Part shown: piece by piece, positions 1-5,242 of the stretch
Numbering within the stretch: the first letter of the stretch is position 1
Layout: each line of letters begins with the position of its first letter
Program-made: the position numbers and the translations under genes
Notes under the pieces: model-generated
What the model saw: only the letters and a program-made list of their open reading frames with translations
What the model was told of the DNA's origin: nothing
Database searches by the model: none
Assembly (NCBI GenBank): GCA_018830765.1
Contig: JAHJRJ010000196.1
Coordinates: 1-5,242, forward strand
Reading direction: 5' to 3'
Origin: Bacteroidota bacterium
GTDB lineage: Bacteria > Bacteroidota > Ignavibacteria > UBA10030 > BY39
Length of the DNA: 5,242 bases

Positions 1-735
1 AAGTTTTTTGGAAAAGTCAACCGGGTTCACACCTTTTGCTTTAAAATCAGCTTTGATTTTCTTATCATTCGCTACAACCTCTTCAAGTGTTTCCTTCGAC
101 CATATAAAGAGATTCTGATATTTTTCAAAAAATTCTTTTGTAGCTTTTTCTATGTTAAAAGCTTCTTCGAGTTCCGCAAGTGTTGGATTATGTTTGTCAC
201 TTTCAATGATCGGTGCGAGCTTGCTCTGTGCAGTATGGCTTGCTTCGTATATACCGACAAGGAAAGACCAGCGTTTTGCAGGCGTAAATTCTTCCTTAAC
301 TTTCACTTTACCATTTTTACTCTGCTCAAAGCGGTAGTCCATCTTTACAAGAGAGAAGCGCCAGTCTTCTCCATTTGGAGATACGTAAGCAACAAGAGCT
401 GCATCTTTCAATTCGCCACCCCGGCTGCCATTCAAATAACGGGCAATAAAATTCCTTTGCATAGTGCGGGCGCGTTCAATGGAAGTCTCTTTTTTAAGTT
501 TTACAATAAGAATATCAATCTTATTATCACCGTCGGAATATTTTCCAATACGCTCCAGCGTGCTAATATATTGCTCATAAGAATCAGGAATGATATTTCC
601 ACTATAAGGATGTTTATGTTCAATCTGTTCCCTTTTTAGTTTGAGAAGATTAATGGTAAAATTGATAAATCTTTCCTTATCAAAAGGATTTTCAAAAGTC
701 TCTTTAACAAGTTGCTGTGCTTGTGTCTTATCCAT
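1..735 (-). CDS. N-terminal part of an Eco57I-like (type IIG) restriction-modification methylase, truncated by the window edge
   Basis: The minus-strand frame is open from ATG at 733-735 to base 1 (245 codons, no stop), so the C-terminus lies outside the window. The start is the only in-frame Met before residue 92. It begins 2 bases after the stop of the BRO gene, has no clear SD of its own, and is probably translated by coupling. From memory, the segment KIDILIVKLKKE (about residues 72-83), ERARTMQRNFIARYL (87-101) and the charged stretch ending GVNPVDFSKKL (about 235-245) resemble the N-terminal region of large (about 1000 aa or more) proteins annotated as Eco57I restriction-modification methylases. 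Those proteins carry an N6-adenine methylase domain (NPPY type) further on, which cannot be seen here. D74 and K79 sit on a likely beta strand but lack a clear E-x-K, so any PD-(D/E)XK nuclease site in this part looks degenerate or absent. The family call is by resemblance; the coding status is near certain. Confidence 0.72.
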   Translation of the reverse strand, partial: MDKTQAQQLVKETFENPFDKERFINFTINLLKLKREQIEHKHPYSGNIIPDSYEQYISTLERIGKYSDGDNKIDILIVKLKKETSIERARTMQRNFIARYLNGSRGGELKDAALVAYVSPNGEDWRFSLVKMDYRFEQSKNGKVKVKEEFTPAKRWSFLVGIYEASHTAQSKLAPIIESDKHNPTLAELEEAFNIEKATKEFFEKYQNLFIWSKETLEEVVANDKKIKADFKAKGVNPVDFSKKL

Positions 736-737
736 AA

Positions 738-1568
738 TTATTTGTTCTTTAAGCGTTTGATGCGTTTAGATTTTTTCAAGTAATTCTGTTTCGTTACAAT
801 TGACCTGCCGAGTTTCTTTTCTAATTCCTTTCTTGCATTTCCTGCAATATTCCCTCCGGCTTTTGCATCTACCTTTAATTTGGGAACACCAAGTGAATCT
901 TCAGTGCGATGGATCTCAGTCGTTGCACGTTCTCCCAACATTGTGAAAATCAATTCAAGGTCATCCATGTGGTCGCGGAGGTTTTCCCGTTTTAATTTCT
1001 TCAGTTTTTTATACTGCGACGGTGTAACCCCAAAAGTTGCTTTCGAAATTTCGGAGGTTAAAATTTCATAATCTTTTTTTTCTCCGGCTCCACGTTTTTG
1101 CCACTCGTCTGTAAGTTCTTCTCTGATGGCAATCCCACGCATCCGTTTTTCTATCCAATCATCGGGATAACCTTTGAGTTTGTAGAGCGTTCTTGTCCGT
1201 TTTGTGGCTAATTCAGGGTTTTCAATTTCTTGCACACGTTCGTAGCCGACTTTAGCCAACCAGCGTTTGAATGGTTCAGCTTTGGGTGAAGGGATAGATT
1301 GTATGATACGGAAAATGCCTTCTGTATTCGAGCAATCCGTCTCGTATTTTTTGCCATCAGAAGCCTCTAATTTCAGTCCGTGACAAAATGTCACGACCTC
1401 ACTTCCTTCTTCTTTTAATCTTTGTTTTAACTTTCTCCAATATGCTCCAGCATCAACGCTATCCGTAAGAGCCTCGCATACATCTACAACCGAGAACCAC
1501 CATTCATTATTAAATAAGGTTCTACGAATTTTGTTGCCTTTAAAAATTGCAATTTTTGTTGTTTCCAT
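738..1568 (-). CDS. BRO-N domain protein with a DinD-like C-terminal half
   Basis: This is a complete 276-aa protein. Residues about 5-110 read as a BRO-N (phage antirepressor-type) domain: WWFSVVDVCEALTDSVDA (23-40), a basic YWRKLKQRLKEEG (43-55), then NTEGIFRIIQSIPSP (81-95) and FKRWLAKVGYERV (100-112). Residues about 145-260 resemble, from memory, E. coli DinD: IREELTDEW, KKLKRENLRDHMDDLEL (about 189-205), a T-E repeat region, and AGNARKELEKKLG (242-254). DinD is LexA-regulated and reported to inhibit RecA activities. BRO domains are usually DNA-binding. The tail (265-276) is strongly basic. The ATG at 1566-1568 is preceded by AGGA with a 7-base spacer inside the end of the upstream helicase gene; one base separates that gene's TGA from this ATG. 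A two-base gap leads to the methylase gene. The role in the operon is inferred: transcriptional regulator, DNA-binding accessory subunit, or modulator of RecA/repair. The domain call is fairly sure, the role is not. Confidence 0.8.
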   Translation of the reverse strand: METTKIAIFKGNKIRRTLFNNEWWFSVVDVCEALTDSVDAGAYWRKLKQRLKEEGSEVVTFCHGLKLEASDGKKYETDCSNTEGIFRIIQSIPSPKAEPFKRWLAKVGYERVQEIENPELATKRTRTLYKLKGYPDDWIEKRMRGIAIREELTDEWQKRGAGEKKDYEILTSEISKATFGVTPSQYKKLKKLKRENLRDHMDDLELIFTMLGERATTEIHRTEDSLGVPKLKVDAKAGGNIAGNARKELEKKLGRSIVTKQNYLKKSKRIKRLKNK

Positions 1569-1569
1569 A

Positions 1570-4500
1570 TCAATTTCCTGTGAAGTATAAAGATAAAATT
1601 ACTTCTCTTTTACCAAATGCGGACGGTTTATTTTCAGCGTAATGGCTTTCTAATAACCGTTGTGGAATGTGATTCTGTAGAGTCGCCAAAACTTTAAATG
1701 GATTTTTTAAATCTTGCTTTAGGTCGTCCAGAGCTTTGAGCGTTTCTTTAGATGTTTGCTTTGGCAAACCGCCTTCCTCAAGTTGGGTAAAAACTTTTTT
1801 TAGATATAGCTCTTGCTCGTCAGTAAACTGTTGTGTATTCTTAAGAGTTGCTTTCAATATTCTTAAAATTTGTGCAGCACTGTCGCGCCCACGTTTATAC
1901 TGTGGCTCGATTGCTTCTTCTGTTGTAGCAAATAAAAATGCCTCTTTGTTTTTATCTAAAAGATCGTAGAATATTTCAGGTAATTTCTGCTTCTTTTCGT
2001 CTTGATTACTCTCGAGCAATTTAGCAGCAGATAGAAAATCAAGCTCGTTGGCTTCCTCAATATTTTGAGCGATGAAAAATTTCTGCAATTTATCTCGTCT
2101 AAAATAGGTCAAAACCGATTCTCTGTAACTCCCATTCATTTTCGCCGTCCGTGCCTTTTTTGGCAATCGTTTTATCTTTTCAAAAACATCAGGGTGTTTA
2201 TCACGAATGTTCTTGATTATATGCAGGTATTTTAATTCGCTCTCGCCTGTTTCATCTTCACCTGTTACTGTCTGTTTTGAGATTAATCTATTGAATAACT
2301 CGTGCGAGCCAACAGGCTCGCCTTCTGTAAGAAGTGCCGCATCGCCGCCAAGAAGTGTTAAGAAAGCATTAATTTTAGCTTCGGCTACTTCTCTTAATTG
2401 AATCTCATCGTTTGATTGTTTTGTAGGGAAGAAGTTGAATGTAAAAATTTTATCGAACTTGGTGTCCACACGATTAATACGTCCTACTCTCTGCATCATT
2501 CTTGTTGGATTCCAGGGTATATCATAATTAATTACAACATTAGAGCGGTGCAGGTTAACTCCTTCGGACATAACCTCCGTAGAAACTAATATGCGGTAGT
2601 CGTCTTTTGGGTGTCGTACTTTGGCATCAAAATTTTCCATCACTTTGTCGCGTACAGATTCACCTGAGCTGCCCGTAAAGCAAAGTATTGAGTCCGGGAA
2701 TTTATTATTTATATTTTTTGATAAATATTCGGCAGTTTCTTTTGATTCGGTAAATACGATGAGCTTGTTCTTTTTCAAAAGAGGATTATTTTCAAGTTCA
2801 GACAGAAATTTTATAATCTTTGGGTCACGATCAACCTGTTGCCATAGTGACTTAATTTGTTTTAGAATATCAAGGTCGTTTTGTAAATCTCTTATAAAAT
2901 CCTCAGTAAATTCATTGCTTGAATACTTTTCGGCTTTGCCTTCGTCAATTAGTCTTTGTATTGCTTCATCGTCATCGTTTTCTAACAATTCAAAAATTTT
3001 GTAAGTGTATTTTTTGCTTACATAAACATTGCCTTTTTCAAATTCTTTTATATACATGTCGTATGAATATATAAACCTATCCACCGAGTTTCTGAATGCA
3101 AAGAAACTGCTTTCCAATCTTTTAACCAGAAGTGTTTTCATGAACTTGCCCATGTTGCTCTGACTCAGCTCTATCGCTTGACGATCCTTAAGTTCTCCTA
3201 TGTAATAGAGTAAGGGTTTATAACGTGCATATATTATTTTATTAGCAACAAGCTTAATAGTGCTGTCGAATATTTCATCTTCTAAATTATTAAGTTCATA
3301 AAATAAGGGGTCAGGTTTTTCAACTTCTGGAAATTTGAGATTTTGTTTTTCCAAATCTTCTGCAAAATATTTTGTAACCTCTGACCTTGTACGTCTTACC
3401 ATCAAATACTTTAATACTTTTTCACGTATTTCTTTTGCGTTTTCCTTTACTATTTTTAGATATTCTTCATAATCCTTTTGCCGGTCAACTTGCTTTAATT
3501 TTCTATCAAGATTGTTGAAGAATCTTTCTAAATCGGGAAGATATGGAATTGTGCTTTTTCTTGCTTTCTGGAAAAGTTTAATTTGACTTAAAATATCTTT
3601 GGGAGAATTGTTATAGGGTGTTGCCGTTACAAGAATTACCCGCTTGCCTCGACATATTTCAGCAAGTTTTTCATAAGAAATTGTTGTTTCGGTACGGAAA
3701 CGATGTGCTTCATCTATTACGATGTTTGTGAACTTTTCAGTTCCTCGCTCAATAATATCCTCAAGCTTTCCTAAAGATTCATATTCGGCGTGGACTCTAA
3801 AATCCAAGAAAACATTGGGCCAAGAGCCAGGATTTGTTTTATCAAGCAAAACAGGCGGCGCAATTACAAGCGTTCTTCCATCAAGCTGACCAGCTAACAT
3901 TGCAGATACGTAAGTTTTGCCAAGCCCAACTACATCAGAAATAAAAACTCCACCATATTCTTCTAATATCTTTTTTGCATTCAAAACTGCTTGTTCTTGA
4001 TACTCTAACTTCATAAATTCCTGAGGAATGTATTTTAAAAATACTTCAGCCGTTCTGCTTAATTCATCTTTAAAATATTCATACAAGAATTTAAGATAAA
4101 GTTCATAAGGGGTTATGTTTTGATTTAACCAGGTTTTATTATCAATTGTTTGTATATATTTTTCACTTACATCAACCGAGTCTCTCCAGAGTTCATCAAA
4201 TTTTTGTTTAGCAAACTCATAATCAGCACGGTTTTTTAATTCAACATTAAACTCAAGGTTGTCGATCAATCCTGCTTGTGTGAAATTGCTTGAACCTGTA
4301 ATAACGCGGCCGACGTCTCTATCATCTTCAACAAACGTCATTATATACAGTTTTGCATGAATATTTTGGGTGGGGTATGCTCTAATTTCTAACTTTTTAC
4401 TTTGAAGCCACTCGGTAAATTTTATTATTCCTTTTTCAACTTTTTGATTATCGTCCGAATCCTCCAATTCTTTCTCCACAGCATTTTCGAATTCTTGTTT

Positions 4501-4803
4501 CGTTTCGGCATGAGAGAATTGAAATGATTGTTGTTCTTCTTTCTTGGATTTCTCAATCAAATCGTAAACTTCTCGGTTTGTATTTATTCCAATTAGAATT
4601 CTGATTTTTTCTGTGTCTTCTAACGACTCATAAATTGAGTGAAACCCACTAGTATAAAAATATCCAACAAGGCAATCAAAAAGTTGAGTGTCCTTGATTA
4701 ACACCTCAAACCTATTTTTAAGGTTCTGATTTTCTTCGTTTGTTATAAAAGTAAGGTCGGTCGGATTATTCATGTGCTTTTTTCTTTTTATATAAAAATC
4801 CAT
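1570..4803 (-). CDS. PLD nuclease-SNF2-family SF2 helicase fusion, predicted restriction/defence effector
   Basis: This is a complete 1077-aa protein. The N-terminal domain (about residues 12-215) is a phospholipase D-type nuclease fold. It has FDCLVGYFYTSGF (42-54), IRILIGI (67-73), the catalytic pair H149/K151 in NIHAKLYIM, and GSSNFTQAGL (170-179), followed by LEFNVEL. Only one HxK is present, as in PLD nucleases that dimerise, and the canonical Asp four residues after the Lys is not evident. An acidic, probably flexible insert spans about 82-125. The helicase starts near 265 with a Q-like motif (YQEQA). Walker A is DVVGLGKTY (290-298, K296), the DEAH box is 364-367, and motif III is VTATP (392-396). 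A long helical, lysine-rich insert follows (about 410-660). The second RecA lobe has LIVFTES (681-687), STEVMSEGVNL (741-751) and QRVGRINR (771-778) with arginine fingers R775/R778. Residues about 800-1077 are an unrecognised helical C-terminal region. All ATPase motifs look intact. It likely translocates on DNA with ATP and cleaves via the PLD domain. The overall build resembles SNF2/RapA-like helicases of defence islands. It is the first gene of the operon. The second Met (residue 11) is a possible alternative start. Confidence 0.9.
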   Translation of the reverse strand: MDFYIKRKKHMNNPTDLTFITNEENQNLKNRFEVLIKDTQLFDCLVGYFYTSGFHSIYESLEDTEKIRILIGINTNREVYDLIEKSKKEEQQSFQFSHAETKQEFENAVEKELEDSDDNQKVEKGIIKFTEWLQSKKLEIRAYPTQNIHAKLYIMTFVEDDRDVGRVITGSSNFTQAGLIDNLEFNVELKNRADYEFAKQKFDELWRDSVDVSEKYIQTIDNKTWLNQNITPYELYLKFLYEYFKDELSRTAEVFLKYIPQEFMKLEYQEQAVLNAKKILEEYGGVFISDVVGLGKTYVSAMLAGQLDGRTLVIAPPVLLDKTNPGSWPNVFLDFRVHAEYESLGKLEDIIERGTEKFTNIVIDEAHRFRTETTISYEKLAEICRGKRVILVTATPYNNSPKDILSQIKLFQKARKSTIPYLPDLERFFNNLDRKLKQVDRQKDYEEYLKIVKENAKEIREKVLKYLMVRRTRSEVTKYFAEDLEKQNLKFPEVEKPDPLFYELNNLEDEIFDSTIKLVANKIIYARYKPLLYYIGELKDRQAIELSQSNMGKFMKTLLVKRLESSFFAFRNSVDRFIYSYDMYIKEFEKGNVYVSKKYTYKIFELLENDDDEAIQRLIDEGKAEKYSSNEFTEDFIRDLQNDLDILKQIKSLWQQVDRDPKIIKFLSELENNPLLKKNKLIVFTESKETAEYLSKNINNKFPDSILCFTGSSGESVRDKVMENFDAKVRHPKDDYRILVSTEVMSEGVNLHRSNVVINYDIPWNPTRMMQRVGRINRVDTKFDKIFTFNFFPTKQSNDEIQLREVAEAKINAFLTLLGGDAALLTEGEPVGSHELFNRLISKQTVTGEDETGESELKYLHIIKNIRDKHPDVFEKIKRLPKKARTAKMNGSYRESVLTYFRRDKLQKFFIAQNIEEANELDFLSAAKLLESNQDEKKQKLPEIFYDLLDKNKEAFLFATTEEAIEPQYKRGRDSAAQILRILKATLKNTQQFTDEQELYLKKVFTQLEEGGLPKQTSKETLKALDDLKQDLKNPFKVLATLQNHIPQRLLESHYAENKPSAFGKREVILSLYFTGN
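1576..1579 (-). promoter_or_regulatory. Shine-Dalgarno AGGA for the BRO/DinD-like gene
   Basis: On the minus strand the bases read CAGGAAATTGAT just before the ATG, placing AGGA 7 bases upstream of the start. It lies inside the last codons of the helicase gene, so the BRO gene can be translated from the same message by terminating ribosomes. It supports the ATG at 1566-1568 as the true start. Confidence 0.6.
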
Positions 4804-4813
4804 TAGCTAATAA

Positions 4814-4817
4814 CCTC
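4814..4817 (-). promoter_or_regulatory. Possible Shine-Dalgarno GAGG for the PLD-helicase, bearing on start choice
   Basis: The minus strand reads GAGG followed by 10 bases and then the ATG at 4801-4803. The spacing is on the long side, but nothing comparable precedes the second in-frame ATG at 4771-4773 (residue 11), where only an A-rich run is seen. This mildly favours the longer protein. Conservation would favour the shorter form if homologues begin at the MNNPTDLTF segment. Confidence 0.4.
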
Positions 4818-4825
4818 ATTAAGCA

Positions 4826-4842
4826 ATATTTTGTTAAAATAT
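4826..4842. repeat. Small AT-rich inverted repeat in the operon leader
   Basis: ATATTTT (4826-4832) and AAAATAT (4836-4842) are perfect 7-base inverted arms around a 3-base centre. The right arm overlaps the candidate -10 box, a position suited to an operator. An 8-base palindrome AAATATTT (4845-4852) sits next to it. Given the base composition, chance is a real alternative. Confidence 0.35.
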
Positions 4843-4865
4843 AAAAATATTTACACGATAATCAA
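4838..4865 (-). promoter_or_regulatory. Candidate sigma70-type promoter for the three-gene operon
   Basis: On the minus strand a TTGATT box (4860-4865) is followed after 16 bases by TATATT (4838-4843), close to -35 and -10 consensus, about 35 bases upstream of the helicase ATG. The region is very AT-rich, so such matches can occur by chance. If the host uses another consensus, as Bacteroidetes do, this call fails. Confidence 0.35.
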
Positions 4866-4937
4866 AAAATTCCCTGACAATTAATAGCAACAATTCCGGT
4901 ATAAGAACGTGACAATACAAACAAAACTGGAGTTCAC

Positions 4938-5072
4938 ATGAAATACAATTATCGCAAAGTCACCTGGCGATTCCAGGAAGCCAAAGAAAACCTGCTATCT
5001 GTTATAATAAGATCACCACAAGACCAAGTCAGAGAACATCTAATAATATTCTTGGCTCAGCTCATCCAATAG
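4938..5072 (+). CDS. Small ORF (44 aa) resembling the N-terminus of a Phd/YefM-type antitoxin, possibly a truncated remnant
   Basis: ATG at 4938 opens 44 codons, ending with TAG at 5070-5072. GGAG (4929-4932) stands 5 bases upstream, a good Shine-Dalgarno, which is the main reason to take so short an ORF seriously. The segment VTWRFQEAKENLLSVI (residues 8-23) resembles the opening of Phd/YefM antitoxins (W-x-x-Q-E-A-K-x-x-L/F-S). The following SPQDQV weakly recalls the GPQ-V segment, with a few residues missing. Those antitoxins usually run to about 80-90 aa, so this would be a truncated or decayed copy, and no toxin gene is adjacent. It is transcribed divergently from the helicase operon. 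Phd-type proteins bind DNA to autoregulate, so an operator role in the shared leader is conceivable. It could instead be a chance ORF. Confidence 0.4.
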   Translation: MKYNYRKVTWRFQEAKENLLSVIIRSPQDQVREHLIIFLAQLIQ

Positions 5073-5161
5073 AGTTACGGGGTTTGAAGTTGTTACTGAG
5101 GGGTAAGCTAAATTATAACCTGTTCCATCGCTGTAAGATCCTTTGGTGTCATCTACAGTTA

Positions 5162-5242
5162 TTAAATTCCTAACACGGCTTGATATCCAGGTAAATCCAA
5201 GAATCCATGTCCACTGATGTTAAAAGCTATCACCTTCTTTTC
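5162..5242 (-). CDS. C-terminal end of a tryptophan synthase beta-like (TrpB-like) PLP enzyme, partial
   Basis: In the minus-strand frame beginning at base 5242, 26 residues precede TAA at 5162-5164. They include KKVIAFNISGHGFLDLPGY. The pattern hydrophobic-FN-x-SGHG-x-x-D-hydrophobic-x-x-Y is the characteristic C-terminal strand and loop of tryptophan synthase beta chains and TrpB2-like enzymes. These are PLP-dependent cytosolic proteins that join indole and serine to make tryptophan. The rest of the gene lies beyond the window, so TrpB1, TrpB2 or another related enzyme cannot be distinguished. It points the same way as the defence operon but ends 358 bases before it, so it is probably a separate transcription unit. 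Confidence 0.75.
   Translation of the reverse strand, partial: EKKVIAFNISGHGFLDLPGYQAVLGI

Larger units (their letters stand above)
4804..5161. other. Intergenic region between the TrpB-like gene and the operon
   Basis: These 358 bases contain no large gene. The operon-proximal part (4804-4937) is AT-rich and holds the candidate minus-strand promoter, the inverted repeat and a weak plus-strand TATAAG (4900-4905) that has no well-spaced -35 partner. The middle holds the small plus-strand ORF. The rest (5073-5161) shows no gene that I can support. It has two imperfect direct copies of GTTAC followed by GGGG (from 5074 and from 5092). I see no convincing hairpin plus T-run terminator after the TrpB-like stop. 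No tRNA, IS end or CRISPR repeat is visible. Confidence 0.6.

Noticed and set aside
190..639. 149-codon plus-strand open frame
   Set aside because: It lies entirely antisense to the methylase N-terminal frame, whose translation has recognisable family character. The plus-strand translation has a phenylalanine- and isoleucine-rich shadow composition and no SD. The shorter frame at 152-337 is rejected for the same reason.
2621..3004. 127-codon plus-strand open frame
   Set aside because: Antisense to the helicase gene, serine- and phenylalanine-rich as expected of a shadow of lysine/glutamate-rich coding sequence. The frames at 880-1071, 1736-1969 and 2207-2401 are rejected likewise.
1..4803. 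Classification as canonical DISARM or BREX
   Set aside because: No DrmA or DrmB-like gene (DISARM), and no PglZ, BrxC or BrxA/B-like gene (BREX) is seen. PLD and helicase are fused rather than separate. Genes beyond the window could change this.
4874..4905. Plus-strand promoter CTGACA ... TATAAG for the small ORF
   Set aside because: The boxes are 20 bases apart, too long for a normal sigma70 spacer, and no better -35 is found.
5113..5160. Possible terminator hairpin after the TrpB-like gene (CTGTA ... TACAG)
   Set aside because: The stem is only 5 bases with a long loop and no following T-run on the minus strand.

Overview
The window looks like AT-rich bacterial (or possibly archaeal) chromosome carrying most of a compact defence-type operon, read entirely on the minus strand. 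I cannot fix the phylum. Two starts have recognisable Shine-Dalgarno sequences (AGGA before the BRO gene, GGAG before a small plus-strand ORF), so the host probably uses SD-led initiation, at least in part. Annotation was done by reading translations and recalling protein families; no database search was possible.

Layout, in minus-strand transcription order from the right edge. (1) 5162-5242 is the last 26 codons of a tryptophan synthase beta-like (TrpB-like) PLP enzyme, recognised by its SGHG C-terminal motif. It is probably the housekeeping flank of the island. (2) 4804-5161 holds no large gene. It contains a small plus-strand ORF (4938-5072) with a good SD and an N-terminus resembling Phd/YefM antitoxins, plus an AT-rich leader with a plausible minus-strand promoter and a small inverted repeat. 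(3) 1570-4803 encodes a 1077-aa protein that fuses an N-terminal phospholipase D-type nuclease domain to an SF2 (SNF2/RapA-like) helicase. (4) 738-1568 encodes a 276-aa protein with an N-terminal BRO domain and a C-terminal half resembling DinD, the DNA damage-inducible protein D. (5) 1-735 is the first 245 codons of a protein that I read as the N-terminal region of a large Eco57I-like (type IIG-type) restriction-modification methylase. It continues beyond the left edge.

The three large genes are separated by only 1 and 2 bases (TGA-T-ATG and TAA-TT-ATG), so they are almost certainly co-transcribed and probably translationally coupled. The inferred working model is a restriction-like anti-phage system. 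The methylase would mark or recognise DNA, and the PLD-helicase would translocate on and cleave unmarked DNA. The BRO/DinD protein would be an accessory, perhaps a DNA-binding regulator or a link to DNA damage and RecA. The gene content recalls DISARM (methylase, helicase, PLD), but PLD and helicase are fused, no DrmA- or DrmB-like gene is visible, and a BRO/DinD gene sits in the middle. The trio as a unit is the most interesting item in the window.
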